This document shows, piece by piece, positions 52,504 to 61,629 of a stretch of 64,000 bases of DNA. The stretch is from CALCKW01 sp033852095 (GTDB taxonomy: Bacteria; Pseudomonadota; Gammaproteobacteria; CALCKW01): NCBI GenBank assembly GCA_033852095.1, contig JAWSVD010000048.1:6934-70933 (forward strand), read 5' to 3'. The number at the start of each line of letters is the position of its first letter. Position 1 is the stretch's first letter. The position numbers and the translations under genes were made by a program. The notes beneath the pieces are model-generated. The model was not told the DNA's origin, did no database searches, and saw nothing but the letters and a program-made list of their open reading frames with translations.

Positions 52504-53862
52504 ATGAAATGGATTTTCTGTGGACTGCTGTGTTTGCTGTCCGCTTGCCAGAGCATTCCCCCGCAAGTCCAGCCGCTTGTCTCTGCGGATGGCCAGCGGG
52601 TCGGTTTTAAATCCATGCCGGCGGCCGGCGGTGTTGCGGTGGTGATCGATTGGCCCAATAGCGGTGCGATGCAAAAATACAGCAACCCGGCTGTGTCCAG
52701 GCTGGGCGCCGACATACTGTTGGCCGGCGGGTCTGCCCAGTTCAGTGCGGCGGAGCTGCGCAGAAAATGGCAGGCCTGGGGAGGGCGTGCGCGCCTGTTG
52801 CCACGCGGTGACAGTTTGCGTGCGGTTGTGCAGATCGACAGCGAATATCTACTGCCCGCCATGGCATCGATCAATCACATTCTACTGGCCCCACACTTCG
52901 ATCGTCGCTTGCAGGATGAGCGTGCCAAAAAAATGCAGTCCGAACAGGCACAAGCAAATCAAAACCCTCGCGTGATCGCGCGGCAGGTCATGGGCTATTT
53001 AATGATGCCCGATGATAGACAACGGCAGCGTTACCTGATTGACGATCCCTACCTCTACCTAGAAGTTGCCATCTTGGATTTGCAGCAGTGGCACAGAGAC
53101 CTGTTTCAAGGTCGTTCATTGCGTGTTGCAGTCGCGGGCGATGTCACTGCAAAACACGCGCGGCTTGCTGTGGATCGACTGCTCAAGGGGCTGCCCGATT
53201 TCTCGGTGGCATCATTCAGTGCGCAGCCGATTGATGTCAGGCCGCAGCAGGTGCTGGTGCATAGACCAAATGCTGAGCGCACACACCTGGCTCTCTACGC
53301 GCCCCTGCCAAATTTGACGGACAGTGGTTTCGCTGATGTGCTGGCGGTGATGGTGCTCGGACAGGGTGAAGGCGCCAGGCTCAACGCGGCGGTCGCCGAG
53401 CAGCAATTGATTCAGCAGGGCATAGTCGCCACGTTGTCGTCGTTCGGACAAGACGCACGGTTCATCGTCGTCGAGGCAAACGGTGATAACAAACAGCTGA
53501 TGGAATTGAAAACAGTGCTGATTGAGGCCTATCGTCAGTTTTATGAATCGGGGCCGAGTGAAGAAGAAGTGAAGGCGAAGAAAAAGCTGTTGCTCGCTCA
53601 ATTCAAGGGGAATCTGCGCGAGTCCCCTGCAGTTATCGCGGCGAGTTTGATGGATTTTGAGCGGCTGGGCTGGCGCGATGACGGCCTTGAGCGGGCGCAA
53701 CGAGAGCTTGAGTCACTGGACGCAGCCGCGCTCAAGCGCCATGTCAAAATGCACTGGCCCACGGTTGAGCAGTTCTCGTCGGTGGTGATTTCAGCGCACA
53801 AAGACGCGTTAATTGGTGGCTGCGTGATTTCAAAGCCGGCGGTCGCGGTCGCCTGCCGATGA
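52504..53862 (+). CDS. M16-like pseudopeptidase lipoprotein
   Basis: 452 aa. Signal peptide with lipobox LSAC (MKWIFCGLLCLLSACQS). The fold is M16 (insulinase/pitrilysin): LLAGGSAQFSAAELRRKWQAWGGRARLLPRGDSLRAVVQI, LFQGRSLRVAVAGDVTAKHARLAVDRLLKGLP and later GEGARLNAAVAEQQL. The zinc motif HxxEH is missing, so it resembles the inactive partner subunit of bacterial M16 pairs; no active partner gene is next to it. ATG 52504 has AAGGAAG upstream. Confidence 0.8.
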   Translation: MKWIFCGLLCLLSACQSIPPQVQPLVSADGQRVGFKSMPAAGGVAVVIDWPNSGAMQKYSNPAVSRLGADILLAGGSAQFSAAELRRKWQAWGGRARLLPRGDSLRAVVQIDSEYLLPAMASINHILLAPHFDRRLQDERAKKMQSEQAQANQNPRVIARQVMGYLMMPDDRQRQRYLIDDPYLYLEVAILDLQQWHRDLFQGRSLRVAVAGDVTAKHARLAVDRLLKGLPDFSVASFSAQPIDVRPQQVLVHRPNAERTHLALYAPLPNLTDSGFADVLAVMVLGQGEGARLNAAVAEQQLIQQGIVATLSSFGQDARFIVVEANGDNKQLMELKTVLIEAYRQFYESGPSEEEVKAKKKLLLAQFKGNLRESPAVIAASLMDFERLGWRDDGLERAQRELESLDAAALKRHVKMHWPTVEQFSSVVISAHKDALIGGCVISKPAVAVACR

Positions 53863-53921
53863 GCGCGCGGCTTGCCTGAACAGCATTTTTCACCAGAATC
53901 AGCGGCGCCTTGAGGTGATAT

Positions 53922-54437
53922 TCAGTGGTACTGCCTGCGCCTTGTTTGATTCGCTCTGCTGTTGAGGTGCCGCGGGCGTCGGGAATCATTAAGCCATGTT
54001 GTGTGTTGCAATAACTGCTCGTACTGGGCACCGCCCAGCTCACGCTTTAAGTAAAAACGATAGTCCTGTTGTGCCCGCCAGAGCGTGTCCTTGACGCGCG
54101 CGAGTCGCAGCCGCAGATGCTGGCTCTGTTGGTGTTGTGCTTGATGACGCCTGCTGTGCCGCAGTTTTCGTTCAATGCGCCGTTTTTTCTGCTGCAGTCG
54201 CTCTATCAATTTTCCCGCGTGCTGCAGTGAGACAGCCCGGCTGAGCGGGCGTAGCTGCGGTCTTTCTGCTTGGCGGTGGCGCCGTTCATTGCTGCGCCTT
54301 TGGGGCCGCTGCACAGCGGGTGATAAATCGGTCTGAGTTGTTGTCTGCAGTCGATCGTAGTTGTGCGGCTCTTTGGCTTGCACCGATCCCCAGTGCGCGC
54401 CAACGCCTATCAACGCAATCGCGATCATTTTTTTCAT
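53922..54437 (-). CDS. Exported, very basic Arg/Gln/His-rich protein
   Basis: 171 aa from ATG 54437, which has GGAGAG nearby; the second ATG is at 54428. Signal peptide KKMIAIALIGVGAHWGSVQAKEP. The mature part is extremely basic and Gln-rich (AVQRPQRRSNERRHRQAERPQLRPLSRAVSLQ...), with a helical middle (AGKLIERLQQKKRRIERKLRHSRR) and DYRFYLKRELGGAQYEQLL. I do not recognise it. Such composition suits nucleic-acid or polyanion binding or outer-membrane-associated structure, but no function should be assumed. Convergent with the M16-like gene. Confidence 0.6.
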   Translation of the reverse strand: MKKMIAIALIGVGAHWGSVQAKEPHNYDRLQTTTQTDLSPAVQRPQRRSNERRHRQAERPQLRPLSRAVSLQHAGKLIERLQQKKRRIERKLRHSRRHQAQHQQSQHLRLRLARVKDTLWRAQQDYRFYLKRELGGAQYEQLLQHTTWLNDSRRPRHLNSRANQTRRRQYH

Positions 54438-54603
54438 CTCAACTCTCCACTGCTCATGTCGGGCGCGCTGCGCCAATGCCAGCACTTGAAGAGTTGGAGC
54501 CTCAAAAGGGCGCTGAGTTCCGGCGTGCTTTGTTTTCATCTCCCGCTGCGGTGAGTTCCTGGGCCAGCTGCCTCGACCACTCGGGCATCTTTGAGCGAAT
54601 GTC

Positions 54604-55242
54604 TCAGGGTGTCTGCAACAGCGGCTTGATCACGGTCCAGGCCGTGTCCAGCAGCTTTTGCTGTGCGAGTGCATTGGGGTGGATCTGGTCTGCCTGCATC
54701 AGCGTCGGCTCTGTCGCCACGCCTTGCAAAAAAAACGGCACCAGCGCCGCGTTGTGTTGGTTCGCGACGGTTTCAAAGCTGCGGTAGAAACGTTCTGTGT
54801 AGTGACGTCCGTAATTATCGGGGATGCGCATGCCCAGCAGCGCGGCGCGGCAGTGCAGGTCTTTGCAGTGTTTGACCATCGCTGACAAATTATTACGCAT
54901 TTTTTTCAAAGAAAGCCCTCTCAAGCCATCGTTTCCGCCGAGCTCTAGCACTAAAATAGCAGGTTGATGCTTGCTGAAAGCGGCGCCGATACGTGCTCGC
55001 CCCCCCGATGTTGTATCGCCTGTGATGCTGGCGTTGATGACGCGGTGTGGGTAGCCCGCCGCCGTGATTCGCTGGCGCAGCAGCTCCACCCAGCCCTCGG
55101 CTTCGGCTATGCCGTAGGCGGCGCTGATGCTGTCACCCACCACCAAGACCGTGGGTTGTGCGGCGTGTGCAGGGACGAGGGCAGAACAAACAATTAACAG
55201 CAGCACTCGACTGAGTGCGCGCAGAGGCGAGAGATCGAACAT
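54604..55242 (-). CDS. tesA: Periplasmic esterase/thioesterase TesA (SGNH hydrolase)
   Basis: 212 aa. Signal peptide ends at PAHA-AQ. Block I VGDSIS holds catalytic Ser38, block III GGNDGLRG, and the Asp-x-x-His pair is in DQIHPN. It is an arylesterase/acyl-CoA thioesterase/lysophospholipase L1. ATG 55242 is chosen; a longer frame to 55410 would run into the divergent ABC gene. Its start overlaps the ybbA start by two bases (CATG), the same divergent order as in E. coli. Confidence 0.92.
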   Translation of the reverse strand: MFDLSPLRALSRVLLLIVCSALVPAHAAQPTVLVVGDSISAAYGIAEAEGWVELLRQRITAAGYPHRVINASITGDTTSGGRARIGAAFSKHQPAILVLELGGNDGLRGLSLKKMRNNLSAMVKHCKDLHCRAALLGMRIPDNYGRHYTERFYRSFETVANQHNAALVPFFLQGVATEPTLMQADQIHPNALAQQKLLDTAWTVIKPLLQTP

Positions 55243-55939
55243 GGCAAAGCCTGAAGGTGAACTGAAGACCACTGTACTGCAAGCGCGGCAATTGACAAAA
55301 ACGGTGACTGCGCCCGACGGCGAGCTCTGCCTGCTCAAAGGGGCTGATTTCTCAGTATCGGCGGGGGAGGTCGTGGCCATCGTCGGCCCCTCGGGTGCGG
55401 GTAAATCCACCTTGCTCGGTCTGTTGGCCGGCCTGGACGAGGCCAGCAGCGGCGAAGTGAGCCTGTTTGGCGAGTCACTGTCCGCCTTGGACGAAGATCA
55501 GCGCGCCCAGTTGCGGCGGGGGAAAGTGGCTTTTGTCTTTCAGAATTTTCAACTGCTGCCCGGTTTGAACGCACAGGAGAACGTGCAGTGGGCGCTGGAG
55601 CTCACCGCCAACGCCGATCCCGCGCAGGCGGCCCGCGAGGCGCTGGTGCAGGTGGGCCTGGGCGAGCGCCTACATCACTACCCTTCGCAGCTGTCCGGCG
55701 GAGAGCAGCAACGCGTGGCACTGGCGCGTGCCTTTGCGCTGTCGCCGAAGTTGTTGTTTGCCGACGAGCCCACGGGCAATCTCGACCAGGCCACCGGCGA
55801 GCTGGTGATGGATATATTGTTTGAATTGCGGGACAGCGTCGGCTGCGCGCTGGTCTTGGTGACCCATGATATGGCGTTGGCGCAGCGCTGTGACCGGCGC
55901 TATTTGGTGCGCGATGGCCTGCTGAGCGATGTGTCGTGA
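55241..55939 (+). CDS. ybbA: ABC transporter ATP-binding protein YbbA
   Basis: 232 aa, LolD/MacB-type ATPase. Walker A GPSGAGKST (49-57), Q-loop VFQNFQLLP, signature LSGGEQQRVALARA, Walker B LLFADEPTGNLD, switch THD. With YbbP it forms an exporter of MacB-like mechanotransmission type; the substrate is unknown, though synteny with tesA suggests lipids or lipoproteins. Its GTGA overlap with the next gene shows coupling. Confidence 0.93.
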   Translation: MAKPEGELKTTVLQARQLTKTVTAPDGELCLLKGADFSVSAGEVVAIVGPSGAGKSTLLGLLAGLDEASSGEVSLFGESLSALDEDQRAQLRRGKVAFVFQNFQLLPGLNAQENVQWALELTANADPAQAAREALVQVGLGERLHHYPSQLSGGEQQRVALARAFALSPKLLFADEPTGNLDQATGELVMDILFELRDSVGCALVLVTHDMALAQRCDRRYLVRDGLLSDVS

Positions 55940-58437
55940 GTTCTCTTGTCAGTTTTCTCCTGAGTTTTTGCACTGAGTTAAAACGCGGCGGTGAACTGCG
56001 CGTGGTGGCTGCCGCCTTGACGGTCGCGGTGGCAGCGGTGAGCAGCATCGGGTTTTTCACCGACAGTGTGCAGCGCGCGCTGGATCTGCGCGCCACGGAC
56101 CTGCTCGGCGCCGACATGCTGATCACCAGCACCACAGATTTTGACCCCACGGTGGTGACCAGAATAGACGAGCTGGGCCTGCGCTCTGTGCGCTTGCTTG
56201 AGTTCCCCAGCGTGGCGCTGACGGACGACGATGACAGCTCCCTGGTCGCGGTGAAAGTGGTGGAAGCGGGTTACCCGCTGCGCGGTGAACTGCAGCTCGC
56301 CGATGCCCTCGGCGGCGTGGCGCGGCCCGCGGACGGGGTGCCGGCCAGCGGGGAGTTCTGGGTCGAGGGGCGGCTGTTGTCCGAGCTTGGCCTGCAGGTG
56401 GGGGATTCCCTACAGGTGGGGGATCTCTACCACCCTGTCACTAAAATCATCCACTACGAATCGGACCGCGGCGGCGCCTTGTTCCAGGTGGCGCCGCGCC
56501 TGATGTTTCACCGCGGGGATCTGGCCAGCAGCGGCTTGATCGGCCCCGGCAGCCGCGTGCGCTACACCGTGCAGCTGCTGGGCGAGCCGCCGGTGCTCGC
56601 TGAGTTTCGTGCCTGGCTGGAAGAAAAAGACATTGCAGGCTTGCAAATACAGGGGCTGCGCGACGCGCGCCCAGAGATTCGCAACGCACTCGACCGGGTC
56701 GCTCGCTTCTTGGGTCTAGCCGCCATGTTGACGGTGCTGGTGGCCGGCGCGGCGGTGACCGTTGCGCTGCAGGGCTTGGTGCAGCGCGAGTCCGACACGG
56801 CGGCGATCAAGCGCTGCTTTGGCGCCTCGCAGGCGGAGGTGCTGGGGCAATTGTTTCAGCGCCTGGGCCTGCTGTGTGCCTTTGCCAGCGCGCTGGGTCT
56901 CGCTCTGGGCTACTTGATGCAAGGGCTGATCGCCACCGCCATTGGCCGCTGGTTTGACACCGATCTGCCCGCGCCGGGCATGGCACCTGTGTTCGCCGGT
57001 ATCGCCACTGGGGTGATCACGCTGCTGGGCTTTGGCCTGCCCAGTTTGCTGCGCATTCGGCAGGTGCCCGTGGTGCGTGTGCTGCGCCGCGAACTCGGCG
57101 CGCCGCCGGCCGCGGCGTGGTTGGTGGGCGGTGCTGCACTGCTCGCCCTGGCCTTGTTGCTCTACTGGCAGGCAGGCAATGCGCTGCTCGCGGGCCTGGT
57201 GCTGCTGTCCATGTTGGGCGCCGTTGCGGTGCTGGCCGCGGCCAGCTTTGGCGCGGCGTGGGCGGCGCGTCGCTGGTCTGGCAAACTGCGGCCCGGCGTT
57301 GCCTTTGGGGCCGCCGCATTGGCGCGGCGGCGCGGCGCGGGGCTGTTGCAGGTCAGTGCCTTTGGTCTGGGTTTGGTGGCGCTGCTGCTGCTGACGGTGG
57401 TGGGCCGTAACCTGCTGGAAAACTGGCAGCGGGAACTGCCCGATGACGCGCCCAATATGTTCTTGATCAACATCCAGCCCGATCAGCGCCCCGGCGTTGA
57501 GCAGAAACTGCTGGCCGCGTCCACGGCGGCGGTCGATCTCTACCCCATGAGCCGCGGGCGTTTGATTCGCATCAATGAAACCGCTGTAGACCCTGACAGC
57601 TATGAATCATCACGCGGGCAAAACCTGTCCCGTCGGGAGTGGAATATCTCCTCCCTGACTGAGGCGCGGGAGGACAACCCCGTCGTCGCCGGTGCCTGGT
57701 GGGGCGAGCACGAACTCGATCAATCGCTGTTTTCTATTGAAGAAGAGATTGCGGAGACACTGGGCATTTCACTGGGCGACACACTGACCTACAGGGTGGC
57801 GGGAGAAGACTACAGCGGCACCGTCAGCAGTTTCAGGGAAGTGACGTGGGACAGCTTCAAACCGAACTTTTTCTTGGTGGCAACCCCGAGTTGGCAGGCG
57901 CAAATGCCCACCACCTACATGACCAGCTTGCGGCTGGCCGCGGGCGAGCAGGGGCCGATGATCGCCGCGCTGGTGCGGGAATTCCCCGGCATCACCGCAT
58001 TGGATGTGCGCGCCATTATCTCGCAAGTGAGCACGCTGCTCGACAGTGGCTCCGCGGCGGTGCGTTACACCCTTGCTTTCACTTTGGTTGCGGGCGTGGT
58101 GGTATTGATGGCGGCGGTGCAAGCCAGTGCCGCAGAGCGGCGGCGCGAAGTGGCACTGGCGCGGGCACTGGGCGCGAGCAGTCGGGAGCTCCGCGCATCC
58201 TTGCTGGCAGAGTTTGGCGCACTGGGCGCTCTGGCCGGCTTGCTCGCGGCGCTTGTTGCCCTGCTCGGCGGGCAGGCAGTGTCCCGCTGGGTGTTTGATG
58301 TGAGCCTGCCGCTGGATTGGCCCATGCTGCTGTGGGCGCCTACGCTCGCGGGGATGGGCGTGGCGATGGCGGGCTGGTTGGCGGCGAGATCGGCGCTGTA
58401 CACACCACCCGTGCGCGTCTTGAATCAGGACCTCTGA
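55936..58437 (+). CDS. ybbP: FtsX-like ABC permease YbbP
   Basis: 833 aa from GTG 55936. A first membrane helix near the N-terminus is followed by a periplasmic domain (about 45-255). FtsX segment 1 with RFLGLAAMLTVLVAGAAVTVALQGLVQRESDTAAIKRCFGASQ comes next, then a middle membrane block (about 390-470), a second periplasmic domain and a last FtsX domain (AERRREVALARALGASSRELR). Length agrees with E. coli YbbP (804 aa). Partner of YbbA. Confidence 0.93.
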   Translation: MSSLVSFLLSFCTELKRGGELRVVAAALTVAVAAVSSIGFFTDSVQRALDLRATDLLGADMLITSTTDFDPTVVTRIDELGLRSVRLLEFPSVALTDDDDSSLVAVKVVEAGYPLRGELQLADALGGVARPADGVPASGEFWVEGRLLSELGLQVGDSLQVGDLYHPVTKIIHYESDRGGALFQVAPRLMFHRGDLASSGLIGPGSRVRYTVQLLGEPPVLAEFRAWLEEKDIAGLQIQGLRDARPEIRNALDRVARFLGLAAMLTVLVAGAAVTVALQGLVQRESDTAAIKRCFGASQAEVLGQLFQRLGLLCAFASALGLALGYLMQGLIATAIGRWFDTDLPAPGMAPVFAGIATGVITLLGFGLPSLLRIRQVPVVRVLRRELGAPPAAAWLVGGAALLALALLLYWQAGNALLAGLVLLSMLGAVAVLAAASFGAAWAARRWSGKLRPGVAFGAAALARRRGAGLLQVSAFGLGLVALLLLTVVGRNLLENWQRELPDDAPNMFLINIQPDQRPGVEQKLLAASTAAVDLYPMSRGRLIRINETAVDPDSYESSRGQNLSRREWNISSLTEAREDNPVVAGAWWGEHELDQSLFSIEEEIAETLGISLGDTLTYRVAGEDYSGTVSSFREVTWDSFKPNFFLVATPSWQAQMPTTYMTSLRLAAGEQGPMIAALVREFPGITALDVRAIISQVSTLLDSGSAAVRYTLAFTLVAGVVVLMAAVQASAAERRREVALARALGASSRELRASLLAEFGALGALAGLLAALVALLGGQAVSRWVFDVSLPLDWPMLLWAPTLAGMGVAMAGWLAARSALYTPPVRVLNQDL

Positions 58438-58619
58438 GGCGGCAGTGCGCTGTCGGCCCGAGCTGGCTGGCAGGGCACCACACCACGTTTGCTGAGGGCG
58501 TTGGCGCGGTCACGGGGCACAGGGGGCTTGTCCAGTCGCACGCTCAGCGGGTTGGCAGATTGTGCCGCTGCGTGCCTGTGACAAGCCGTGATTTGTCTCG
58601 GATTCGTGACGCTTGGCGT

Positions 58620-58625
58620 TATAAT
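58620..58625 (+). promoter_or_regulatory. Probable -10 box of relA
   Basis: Perfect TATAAT, 28 bases before the relA ATG; the -35 region is poor. Likely short leader. Confidence 0.45.
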
Positions 58626-58653
58626 GGTGGATTGACAGGCACCTGAGACTGCG

Positions 58654-60834
58654 ATGAAGCACGCGTTATTGGTTGAAGACTCCCAAATCTCTGATTTTGC
58701 TGGGGCGGAGGATTCCCTGTGCAGCGCCCTGAAAAACCCTGCCCCCATGCGGCTTGCGCTGCAGACCGCGTGGCAGTGCCACGAGAACAGTGCGCCCAGC
58801 GCCAGCCCGGTGATTGCATCGATGATGCTCGCGCAGCTCGGCGCGGATGAGGAGACGCGGATCGCCGCTCTGCTCGCGCCCCGTGAGCAGGAGGGCGGTC
58901 TCAGCCCGGCGCAGGTGGAGCTCGAATTTGGCGCAACTGTCGCCAAGCTGGTGGCGAACGTGCGTTGGATGCACAGCTTTGGCGAGGCCGCTGGTCTGCC
59001 GGCACTGGGTGGCGGCAGCCCGCACCGATCTGAGCGGGTACGGCGCATGTTGCTCACCACCGTCGAGGACGTGCGCGCGGTGTTGGTGAAGCTGGTGTTT
59101 CAGCTGCGGCGGCTGCAATTGATCAACGACGAGAGCCCCGACGACCGGGCGCTGATCGCCCAAGAAACCCTCGACGTGTACGCCCCACTGGCCAACCGAC
59201 TCGGCGTTGCCCAGCTCAAATGGGAGCTCGAAGACCTGGCTTTCAGAGAGCGAGAGCCCGCCGCCTATAAACGCATCGCGAAGGCCCTGGAAGAACGCCG
59301 CGCGGACCGCGAAGCTTACATCGCCGCTTTTGTCGCCCGGCTGCGCAGTTTGCTCGTCGCCGACGGGTTTGCCGATTGTCAGGTCTTTGGTCGGCCCAAG
59401 CACATCTACAGCATCTGGAAAAAAATGCGCCGCAAGCGCGTGGAATTTGAAGACTTGTTTGATGTTCGGGCCGTGCGTGTGCTGGTGGGCAGCGTGCGCG
59501 ACTGTTACGCGGTGCTCGGCCTGGTGCACAACACCTGGACCCCCATCCCCAGCGAGTTTGACGATTACATCGCCAATGCCAAGGACAACGGTTATCAATC
59601 CCTGCACACTGCGGTGTTCGGTGACGGTGGCAGACCCGTGGAAATACAAGTGCGAACCGCGGCCATGGATCAAGACGCGGAATTGGGCGTGGCCGCTCAC
59701 TGGCACTACAAAGAGGGTGGCGCCTTCGACAAACGCTTGCAGGAGAGCATCAATCACCTGCGTCAGCTGTTGGAGGGCGGGGAAGAGAGCGGTGCTGATC
59801 ATGAGAGCGAGGCGATGGCCCGCGAGGCGCTGCGCGACCGCGTCTATGTGTTCACGCCCGGCGGGGACGTGATGGATCTGCCCGTCGGTGCGACGCCGCT
59901 GGATTTTGCCTACGCGGTACACACCGAAGTAGGGCACCGCTGCAGAGGCGCCAAGGTAAACGGCAGCATCGTGCAGCTGAACCGTGCTCTCAAAACAGGC
60001 GAACAAGTGGAGATACTCACCGCACGCGAGGCGCGGCCCAGCCGCAACTGGCTGGTGCGCGACTTGGGTTATCTCTGCAGCAGCCGCGCCCGTGCGAAAG
60101 TTCGGTCGTGGTTCAACGTACAGGATCTGGATCAGAACATCGCCGAGGGCCGTACCTTGATCGAGCAGGAGTTGCGGCGTTTGGGGCAGCGCTCAATATC
60201 ACTCGAGATTTTGGCCAAAGCTTGGCCCGTGAAGAGTGTAGATTCGTTGTGCCTGTCCATGGCGCGCGGCCGTTTGAGCATTGGCCAAATAGCCAATGTG
60301 GTGGATGCGCTCAGGCGTGAACCGGGCACCGAGCTGGTACCCCCGGTGGTCGTGCGAAAATCGGCTCCATTGCTGAGCCGCGATGACTCCATCAGTGTCA
60401 GGGGCGTGGGCAGGTTGCTCACCAAGTTGGCTCCTTGTTGCAGCCCTGTCCCCTATGACAGCATCATTGGCTATATCACACGCGGCAAGGGAGTCACCGT
60501 GCACCGCACCGACTGCAGCAATGTTATCAACCTGACGGCGGTGGAAATCCCGCGGCTGGTCGAAGTGGACTGGGGCGAGAAGAGCAACGCGCGTTATGTG
60601 GTTGATCTGCGCATCGAGGCCTTTGAGCGACCCGGCCTGTTGCGCGATGTCTCCGCCTTACTCTCGCTGGAAGGCGTGAATGTGCAAGCCCTGAGTTTGA
60701 ACGTTGCCGCTGAAGATCATATTGCCACCATGTCGTTGACGACGGAGGTTGACGGCGGAGAGCAGTTGGCGCGCTTGATCAACCGCCTCGGGCAGCTGCC
60801 CAACGTCTTTGACGTGCAGCGCGAACACAAGTAG
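58654..60834 (+). CDS. relA: GTP pyrophosphokinase RelA (monofunctional)
   Basis: 726 aa, ribosome-associated (p)ppGpp synthetase. The N-terminal HD domain (about 50-180) is degenerate: the catalytic HD/ED residues are absent, as in all RelA proteins, so hydrolysis is not expected. The synthetase has GRPKHIYSIWKKMRRKRVEFEDLFDVRAVRV and the EFDDYIANAKDNGYQSLHT block with the acidic E-x-D-D motif of RelA. TGS domain (DRVYVFTPGGDVMDLPVGATPLDFAYAVHT), a zinc-finger/RIS region (LAPCCSPVPYDSIIGYITRGKGVTVHRTDC) and a C-terminal ACT domain follow. ATG 58654 is close to the -10 box; later ATGs may also serve. Confidence 0.95.
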   Translation: MKHALLVEDSQISDFAGAEDSLCSALKNPAPMRLALQTAWQCHENSAPSASPVIASMMLAQLGADEETRIAALLAPREQEGGLSPAQVELEFGATVAKLVANVRWMHSFGEAAGLPALGGGSPHRSERVRRMLLTTVEDVRAVLVKLVFQLRRLQLINDESPDDRALIAQETLDVYAPLANRLGVAQLKWELEDLAFREREPAAYKRIAKALEERRADREAYIAAFVARLRSLLVADGFADCQVFGRPKHIYSIWKKMRRKRVEFEDLFDVRAVRVLVGSVRDCYAVLGLVHNTWTPIPSEFDDYIANAKDNGYQSLHTAVFGDGGRPVEIQVRTAAMDQDAELGVAAHWHYKEGGAFDKRLQESINHLRQLLEGGEESGADHESEAMAREALRDRVYVFTPGGDVMDLPVGATPLDFAYAVHTEVGHRCRGAKVNGSIVQLNRALKTGEQVEILTAREARPSRNWLVRDLGYLCSSRARAKVRSWFNVQDLDQNIAEGRTLIEQELRRLGQRSISLEILAKAWPVKSVDSLCLSMARGRLSIGQIANVVDALRREPGTELVPPVVVRKSAPLLSRDDSISVRGVGRLLTKLAPCCSPVPYDSIIGYITRGKGVTVHRTDCSNVINLTAVEIPRLVEVDWGEKSNARYVVDLRIEAFERPGLLRDVSALLSLEGVNVQALSLNVAAEDHIATMSLTTEVDGGEQLARLINRLGQLPNVFDVQREHK

Positions 60835-60847
60835 AGAAAACCTTGAA

Positions 60848-61501
60848 ATGCTAAAAAAAGAACGCGCGGCCTTTGTCGCGGAGCGATTGGTGGCGCTCTA
60901 TCCGGACCCGCCCATCCCCTTGGATCACCACAATAACTTCACCCTGCTGGTGGCTGTGTTGTTGTCGGCACAGTGTACCGATGTGCGGGTGAACAAAATC
61001 ACCCCCGCCTTGTTTGCACTCGCCGACAACGCCGCTGCAATGTGCGCTGTGGAGCGGCAGAAAATACTCGACATCGTCAGGCCCTGTGGACTGGCACCGC
61101 GCAAGGGCAATGCCATCGCGGATCTCTCCGCTATTTTGGTTGAGCGTTACGGCGGTGCAGTGCCGCAGGACTGGGAAGCACTGGAATCCCTGCCAGGGGT
61201 GGGGCACAAAACCGCCGCGGTGGTGATGGCCCAGGGGTTTGGTCTGCCGGCGGTGCCGGTGGACACACACGTGCACCGCCTGGCGCAGCGCTGGGGCCTG
61301 ACCGACGGCCGCAGCGTGGTGCAGACAGAGCGTGACTTTAAAAAGCTGTTCCCGTCCGAGAGTTGGAATGCGCTGCACTTGCAATTCATCATGTACGGCC
61401 GCGAATACTGCACCGCCCGGGGCTGCGACGGCACGGTCTGCGAGATATGCCGCGGCTGTTATCCCAAGCGGCGCAAGCCCTTTGTCGCGCTTAAGCCCTG
61501 A
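60848..61501 (+). CDS. nth: Endonuclease III homologue (Nth) with altered cysteine cluster
   Basis: 217 aa DNA glycosylase/AP lyase for oxidised pyrimidines. The HhH motif SLPGVGHKTAAVVMAQGFG holds the catalytic Lys, and VPVDTHVHRLAQRWGL holds the catalytic Asp. The usual iron-sulfur pattern C-x6-C-x2-C-x5-C is replaced by C-x4-C-x4-C-x2-C-x2-C (YCTARGCDGTVCEICRGC). ATG 60848 is preferred to 60809, which lies within relA. Only 13 bases separate it from relA, so they may be co-transcribed. Usual Nth neighbours (rnf genes) are absent. Confidence 0.88.
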   Translation: MLKKERAAFVAERLVALYPDPPIPLDHHNNFTLLVAVLLSAQCTDVRVNKITPALFALADNAAAMCAVERQKILDIVRPCGLAPRKGNAIADLSAILVERYGGAVPQDWEALESLPGVGHKTAAVVMAQGFGLPAVPVDTHVHRLAQRWGLTDGRSVVQTERDFKKLFPSESWNALHLQFIMYGREYCTARGCDGTVCEICRGCYPKRRKPFVALKP

Positions 61502-61595
61502 ATTGATCACTGTCATTAAGAGCAGGGCGCGGACATCATGTTGGCTTCAAGGGCTCTGCATGGAAGGGATTCCATAGCCGCGCATTTTCTTCTAG

Positions 61596-61627
61596 AAAAA
61601 CCGATCGGTCCTGTGCGGATCGATCGG
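61596..61627 (-). terminator. Intrinsic terminator of the glycosyltransferase gene
   Basis: CCGATCGGTCC / TGTGC / GGATCGATCGG stem-loop (61601-61627, one G-T pair); on the minus strand it is followed by five T (A-run 61596-61600). It begins three bases past the glycosyltransferase stop. Confidence 0.8.
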
Positions 61628-61629
61628 CT

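Noticed and set aside
58666..60006. Long minus-strand open frame of 446 codons antisense to relA
   Set aside because: Its sequence is rich in His, Gln and Arg with no family motif, typical of antisense frames over GC-rich genes; relA is certain on the plus strand.
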